Positions 5,409 to 8,877 of a stretch of 8,877 bases of DNA are shown here, one piece after another. The stretch covers positions 1 through 8,877 of the forward strand of contig JAFRUW010000046.1 of the NCBI GenBank assembly GCA_017438675.1, given 5' to 3'. The notes beneath the pieces are model-generated. The model was given only the letters and a program-made list of their open reading frames with translations. It did not search any database and had not been told where the DNA came from. Positions within the stretch are counted from its first letter, which is position 1; each line of letters opens with the position of its first letter. The translations under genes and the position numbers were made by a program. Source of the DNA: Oscillospiraceae bacterium (lineage in GTDB: Bacteria; Bacillota; Clostridia; Oscillospirales; Oscillospiraceae).

Positions 5409-5759
5409 TCAGTTCAGTCCGAAGCTCACGGCAATTGCGTTGTCCACCTGATCCATCAGGCTGTCATCCAGCTTGCCCATGCGCTCCTTCAGTCTTCGCT
5501 TGTCGATGGTGCGTATCTGCTCAAGAAGCACCACCGAGTCCTTTGTAAGTCCGTATGTCCTGGCCTCCAGCTCTATGTGAGTGGGAAGCCGGGCCTTGTT
5601 GATCTGGGACGTTATGGCGGCGGCGATGACCGTGGGGCTGTGCTTGTTGCCGGTGTCGTTCTGTACGATAAGCACCGGGCGCAGTCCGCCCTGCTCGCTC
5701 CCTACCACAGGGCTCAGATCGGCGTAATAAATATCTCCTCTTTTGACTCCGCTTAACAC
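5409..5759 (-). CDS. mazF: MazF/EndoA-type endoribonuclease toxin
   Basis: This 116-residue protein is an mRNA-cleaving ribonuclease of the PemK/MazF family, closest in character to EndoA (NdoA) of Bacillus subtilis, which has the same length. Family motifs are VKRGDIYYADLSPVVGSEQG (5-24), GGLRPVLIVQND (24-35), AAAITSQI (46-53), LPTHIEL (58-64) and DSVVLLEQIRTIDKRRL (74-90). Arg27 and Thr50 match the catalytic Arg25 and Thr48 of EndoA, so the enzyme looks intact. The start is GTG at 5759, preceded by GGAGAG. In Bacillus the antitoxin gene ndoAI lies between alr and ndoA. Here alr is upstream, but the 188 bases between them have no antitoxin reading frame. Free toxin is presumably controlled in another way or by an antitoxin elsewhere. 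Confidence 0.95.
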   Translation of the reverse strand: MLSGVKRGDIYYADLSPVVGSEQGGLRPVLIVQNDTGNKHSPTVIAAAITSQINKARLPTHIELEARTYGLTKDSVVLLEQIRTIDKRRLKERMGKLDDSLMDQVDNAIAVSFGLN

Positions 5760-5864
5760 GCAGCTTCACTCTCCGATGAAATATTGCAGGTCATGACTAT
5801 GTAACCGGCTGCGGTCACATCCGCCACGAACCCTCTGCAATAATTCTTTCACGACGGAGGGCAA

Positions 5865-5892
5865 AATATACTGTCAGTCCAAATTTTTTAAA
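5865..5892 (-). promoter_or_regulatory. Weak candidate promoter for mazF
   Basis: On the minus strand TTTAAA (5887-5892) and TATATT (5865-5870) are 16 bp apart, matching consensus boxes at 4 and 5 of 6 bases. It lies between a possible alr terminator and the mazF start, about 105 bases before the GTG. The match is modest. Confidence 0.3.
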
Positions 5893-5935
5893 CAGCGCAG
5901 TGAGGCAATGATCCTCGAATTATCATACGCCGCTG
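5893..5935 (-). terminator. Possible imperfect terminator hairpin after alr
   Basis: Starting 12 bases after the alr stop, the minus strand can fold through CAGC/GCTG (5932-5935 with 5893-5896), GGC/GCC and ATGAT/ATCAT (5922-5926 with 5908-5912) with small bulges. TTTAAAAAATTT follows. The stem is broken, so this is tentative. Confidence 0.3.
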
Positions 5936-5947
5936 AATCGCAGGAGG

Positions 5948-7057
5948 TTACACGTAGATCCTGGGTATTCTTGGCGACAGGGCGCAGAACATTTCATAAG
6001 GTATGCTCCCGGCCTTTTCCGCCACGTCTTCAACGGGCATCGTTTTGCCGAAAACCGTAACCACGTCCCCCACCTTTACATCGGGCGCGTCGGTAACGTC
6101 CAGCATGCACATGTCCATACAGATATTGCCCACCTGGGGGACAACGACGCCGTTAACCGAAACCTTCAGCTTATTGGAAAGCACCCTGTGGAGGCCGTCG
6201 GCGTAGCCGATGGGGATCACCGCGATCCTTCTCGGGGACGGGGTGGTATACGTCCTGTTGTAGCTCACGGAATAGCCGGTGTCCATGTCCTTTACGCTGA
6301 CGATGCGGCTTTTAAGCTCCATTGTGGGCTTAAGCTCAATTCCTCCGGTCTCGGTTCCGGGATAAACGCCGTAGAGCATGATGCCCGGGCGCACCATGTC
6401 GAGCTGCATCTCCCTGTAATTCACCATGGCTCCGCTGTTGGCGCAGTGGCGAAGCCTGAACTTTTTGCCTGATCTCGCCTCCAGCCTGTCCGCAAGGGCC
6501 ATAAAGTCCTTAAACTGGGTGAATGTGTACTCATCCCCCAGGACCTCGGACACGGCAAAGTGGGTAAAGATGCCCTCCACGTCAAAACCCGGCATTTTCA
6601 TGATCTCAAGATACTTGTCTGTGGGGTCCTCCCCGTCGTGGCAGATCATGCCGAGCCTGCCCATGCCGCTGTCGGTCTTGAGATGGATCTTCAGCTTTTT
6701 GCCTTCCTCCGCCGCAAGCTTTGACATGGCCCTCGCCGCGTCAAGATCACCGATGGCCTGAGTCACGTTGTGGCTTATGAGGGCCTTTGTGTACTTGGGA
6801 TTCGTATAGCCCAGAATCAGTATCGGCGTTTCGATACCGCTGTAACGAAGCTCCATGGCCTCATCGTAGGTGGCAACAGCCAGATAGTCGCAGCCCAGCT
6901 TTTCCAGCCGTTCCGCCACTCTCACGGCGCCGTGGCCGTAGGCGTTGGCCTTCACGACGCCCAGAAATCCGGCACCCTCGTTCAGATGCTCCCGCATGGA
7001 GCGGTAATTGAATTCTATATTGTCAAGGCTGATCTCAGCCCATGTTCTCTCCTGCAT
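5948..7057 (-). CDS. alr: Alanine racemase
   Basis: This PLP enzyme interconverts L- and D-alanine in the cytosol and supplies D-alanine for peptidoglycan. The 369-residue length is typical. The N-terminal barrel has VVKANAYGHGAV (34-45), with Lys36 as the PLP lysine and catalytic base. HLKTDSGMGRLG (125-136), HCANSGA (204-210) and RPGIMLYG (223-230) complete the PLP pocket. The C-terminal domain has SYNRTY (265-270), where Tyr266 is the second catalytic base, GYADGLHR (284-291) and NICMDM (311-316). The ATG at 7057 has AGAGGA at good spacing. It starts 17 bases after the lipoprotein gene and belongs to the nnr-lipoprotein-alr operon. In Clostridioides difficile an alanine racemase (alr2) is co-transcribed with gerS and works in alanine-triggered germination. 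Whether this copy has a vegetative or spore role cannot be read here. Confidence 0.98.
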   Translation of the reverse strand: MQERTWAEISLDNIEFNYRSMREHLNEGAGFLGVVKANAYGHGAVRVAERLEKLGCDYLAVATYDEAMELRYSGIETPILILGYTNPKYTKALISHNVTQAIGDLDAARAMSKLAAEEGKKLKIHLKTDSGMGRLGMICHDGEDPTDKYLEIMKMPGFDVEGIFTHFAVSEVLGDEYTFTQFKDFMALADRLEARSGKKFRLRHCANSGAMVNYREMQLDMVRPGIMLYGVYPGTETGGIELKPTMELKSRIVSVKDMDTGYSVSYNRTYTTPSPRRIAVIPIGYADGLHRVLSNKLKVSVNGVVVPQVGNICMDMCMLDVTDAPDVKVGDVVTVFGKTMPVEDVAEKAGSIPYEMFCALSPRIPRIYV

Positions 7058-7074
7058 CGTCTGTCCTCTTTTGC

Positions 7075-7647
7075 TTATGTAATGATGTTTTCAAATTCGC
7101 AGCTTATCACCATGTCGCCGTCGAAATAAATCTCCGACCTTACCGGGAGGTTTGTTTCAGCCTCGAACCATGTGACAAGGGTTTCATTCTCTCCGATATC
7201 AAAGGTAACGGCAACAGTCTCCGCGCCTCCGAGCTTTTCCGCCGCAGCGCCGGAGATATAGCCGTGACCCCACTCGTGAAGCATAAACGGAATGCACTCC
7301 ATGGGTGAAAGTCCGTCTCCGGCAACTGAACCGATACTCAGCTCGCAGCCGTCGTATTCAAGGGTCCTGCCGTCCCGGTCGAGCCTTGCGGCAATGCCCG
7401 CAAGCTCCTCCGGGAACAGTATTTCCACTCTGCCGTCAGTGTGGTTTCCGGTGTATTTAAGCCTGAATTCGTATACTTTTTCTCCGTAATCCGCGGTAAC
7501 GTTCCCGGTCAGGGTCAGATCATTCCCCGCGGAGTATTCCTCCTGTATCTCTCCCGCTCTGTCATCGGCTGTCACGCCCTTTGAACATGCCGGGAAAAAG
7601 AGACACAGGGCTGTCATAAGTGCAAGTGTTTTACCGACTTGCCTCAA
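7075..7647 (-). CDS. GerS/YdcC-like (LolA-fold) lipoprotein
   Basis: This 190-residue protein has a lipoprotein signal peptide (MRQVGKTLALMTALCLFFPA, then Cys21 as the lipidated residue; the -3 position is Phe, a slightly atypical lipobox). The mature part reads like the LolA-fold lipoproteins YdcC of Bacillus and GerS of C. difficile: DLTLTGNVTADYGEKVYEF (43-61), RVEILFPEELAGIAARL (73-89), GDGLSPMECIPFMLHEW (110-126) and LPVRSEIYFDGD (167-178). GerS is needed for spore cortex modification and germination. The position just before alr supports the link, because ydcC and gerS both neighbour alanine racemase genes. The start is TTG at 7647, with GAGGAAG inside the last codons of nnr. A later ATG at residue 11 would shorten the signal peptide badly. 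It lies 4 bases after the nnr stop, so coupling is likely. Confidence 0.75.
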   Translation of the reverse strand: MRQVGKTLALMTALCLFFPACSKGVTADDRAGEIQEEYSAGNDLTLTGNVTADYGEKVYEFRLKYTGNHTDGRVEILFPEELAGIAARLDRDGRTLEYDGCELSIGSVAGDGLSPMECIPFMLHEWGHGYISGAAAEKLGGAETVAVTFDIGENETLVTWFEAETNLPVRSEIYFDGDMVISCEFENIIT

Positions 7648-7651
7648 AGCT

Positions 7652-8877
7652 TCACTTCCTCGTTATGATCCTGAAAGCCTCCGCCGTGGCGTCCAGCATA
7701 TCCGTTGGCGTCATGGCGTACTCTGTGAGATTCTTTTTGCAGATGTCTCCCGTAAGGCCGTGGATGAACACGCCGTAAGCCGCCGCCTGAGCCGCAGGGA
7801 ATTTCTGCCCGATGAGGGACGCGATCATGCCCGCCAGGATATCGCCGCTGCCGCCCTTTGCCATTCCGGGGTTGCCGGTGGTGTTCACAAAGGCGGTGCC
7901 GTTGGGCAGGGCGGTTATTGTACCGCTGCCCTTGAGTACAACAATGCAGTTGTACTTTGCCGCAAACTTAAGCGCACCCGCCAGTCTTCCGCCGGAAAGA
8001 TCGCCGCCCATCCTGATAAACTCCCGCTCATGGGGTGTGACAATGATGGGACAAGAGGCTTTCCTGAGAATATTTATATTCAGTGAAACGGCGTTTAGAC
8101 CGTCGGCGTCAAGAATAAGCGGTGTTTTACTGGACCTTATCAGTTCGCCCACAAGCTCCGTTATCTCGGCCCCTCTGCCGAGTCCCGGCCCCAGCAGGCA
8201 AACGTCACAGCCGGTCATTTTTTCCTTCAGGGCTCCTATCGCCCTCCGGGAGAAAAGGCCCTCATCCGACGACGCATAGGGAACCACCATCACCTCGTCG
8301 GACTTAACGGCGCAGATATCGTAAATAGCATCGGGAACTGCAAGGAACACAAGGCCGGAGCCCGTTTTCAGAGCCGCCTTTGAGGCCATCACCGGGGCGC
8401 CTGTATAGCCCACGCTTCCCGCAATGACAAGGACCCTGCCGTAGTCCCACTTGTAGCTTTCGCTCTCCCTCTGGGGTATGTAAAGGTCGTTAACGGTGAT
8501 CCCGGTAACATTGCTTCCCGCTCTGTTTGCCAGCTTCCGGGGTATCCCTATATCGGCGACGATAAGTCTGCCACGCATTCCCGCACCGGGGGTTATGAAG
8601 TGACCGGGCTTTGCCAACGTGAAGGTCACGGTGACGTCGGCTTTTACGGCGTCGCCCAGGATCCTGCCGGTGTCAGCCTCGACGCCGGTGGGGATATCCG
8701 CCGACACCACGGGGGCAGGCGATCTGTTTATGCACTGCACCGCCTCCAGCCAGACGCCTTCCACATTTCTGGAAAGACCGATACCGAATATGGCGTCGAT
8801 TATTACGCCGCAGCCGTTCAGAAATGCGATCATATCCTCCGACTCCGGGTCGAACAGCTCGATCTCAACACCCTCAC
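7652..8877 (-). CDS. nnr: Bifunctional NAD(P)HX epimerase / ADP-dependent dehydratase, 5' end outside window
   Basis: This enzyme repairs hydrated NADH and NADPH: the N-terminal YjeF domain epimerises S- and R-NAD(P)HX and the C-terminal ribokinase-like domain dehydrates the S form using ADP. The last 407 residues are visible, and the frame runs open to the window edge, so the ATG at 8833 is not the real start. About 100 N-terminal residues are missing if the length is usual. Counting from the first visible residue, the epimerase part has VIIDAIFGIGLSR near 24-36 and SADIPTGVEADTG shortly after. The dehydratase part has VLVIAGSVGYTGAP, LLGPGLGRG, LILDADGLNAVS, IIVTPHEREF, VVLKGSGT and GNPGMAKGGSGDILAGM, the last with the conserved catalytic Asp. 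It leads the operon with the lipoprotein gene and alr. In Bacillus, acpS lies before ydcC, and acpS often lies next to nnr, so acpS may be just outside. Confidence 0.96.
   Translation of the reverse strand, partial: EGVEIELFDPESEDMIAFLNGCGVIIDAIFGIGLSRNVEGVWLEAVQCINRSPAPVVSADIPTGVEADTGRILGDAVKADVTVTFTLAKPGHFITPGAGMRGRLIVADIGIPRKLANRAGSNVTGITVNDLYIPQRESESYKWDYGRVLVIAGSVGYTGAPVMASKAALKTGSGLVFLAVPDAIYDICAVKSDEVMVVPYASSDEGLFSRRAIGALKEKMTGCDVCLLGPGLGRGAEITELVGELIRSSKTPLILDADGLNAVSLNINILRKASCPIIVTPHEREFIRMGGDLSGGRLAGALKFAAKYNCIVVLKGSGTITALPNGTAFVNTTGNPGMAKGGSGDILAGMIASLIGQKFPAAQAAAYGVFIHGLTGDICKKNLTEYAMTPTDMLDATAEAFRIITRK

Larger units (their letters stand above)
5760..5947. other. alr-mazF intergenic region lacking an antitoxin gene
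   Basis: This stretch sits where ndoAI (the EndoA antitoxin gene) lies in Bacillus. The longest minus-strand frames from ATG are about 12-13 codons. One of them (MTCNISSESEAAC, stop overlapping the mazF start) has no convincing ribosome binding site. At 188 bases the gap is too short for a usual MazE of 80-95 residues. It holds only the possible terminator and promoter listed separately. Confidence 0.7.

Noticed and set aside
6188..7129. Several plus-strand frames opposite alr
   Set aside because: All lie inside an unmistakable alanine racemase gene and show no independent coding evidence.
8831..8833. ATG at 8833 as the start of the nnr gene
   Set aside because: The frame continues upstream to the window edge with plausible family sequence (EGVEIELFDPESED), and about 100 residues of the epimerase domain would be missing.
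1..8877. CRISPR array, tRNA/rRNA, insertion sequence, prophage or defence system
   Set aside because: No regularly spaced repeats, cloverleaf-like sequence, transposase or integrase motifs were seen. Apart from MazF, nothing in the window points to defence or mobility.

Overview
The window looks like chromosome of a Gram-positive, probably spore-forming anaerobe of the Clostridia, most likely an Oscillospiraceae/Ruminococcus-type gut or rumen bacterium. The basis is two CotF-like spore coat proteins, an IreB (UPF0297) protein, a GerS/YdcC-like lipoprotein beside alanine racemase, an EndoA-type MazF, and a secreted family 3 glycoside hydrolase whose two catalytic domains are in the swapped order known from Ruminococcus albus. 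No species is claimed. Every gene I can support lies on the minus strand, so transcription runs from right to left. The long plus-strand reading frames are shadows.

From right to left, the first block (8877 to about 5400) reads nnr (NAD(P)HX epimerase/dehydratase, 5' end outside the window), a GerS/YdcC-like lipoprotein, alr and mazF. The first three are packed 4 and 17 bases apart and form an operon. mazF follows after 188 bases that hold a possible terminator and promoter but no room for a MazE. This resembles the Bacillus acpS-ydcC-alr-ndoAI-ndoA neighbourhood without the antitoxin. Two proteins of unknown function follow: a single-pass membrane protein (4821-5348) and a protein with an acidic, repeat-bearing middle (4014-4742), each bounded by a hairpin.

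The second block (about 3960 to 2830) holds a two-gene spore coat operon ending in a 13-bp perfect hairpin, then ireB alone with a clear sigma-A promoter and its own terminator. The ireB start is a GTG set by a strong Shine-Dalgarno site. The open frame upstream of it is not coding, because the promoter lies inside it.

The last block (about 2720 to 1) is an AT-rich control region with a sigma-A-like promoter and two TTTGTAC-centred near-palindromes 39 bp apart, followed by the secreted GH3 enzyme, which runs off the left edge. Between its swapped catalytic halves it carries a discoidin-like (F5/8C) module that itself appears circularly permuted. The gene never uses TTA, CTA or TCA codons, which leaves an 841-codon open frame exactly antisense to it.

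I found no CRISPR array, tRNA, rRNA, insertion sequence or phage gene. I cannot claim a new defence or mobile system here. The best leads are the doubly permuted GH3 enzyme and its operator-like pair, the MazF without a local antitoxin, and the two unknown proteins downstream of it.
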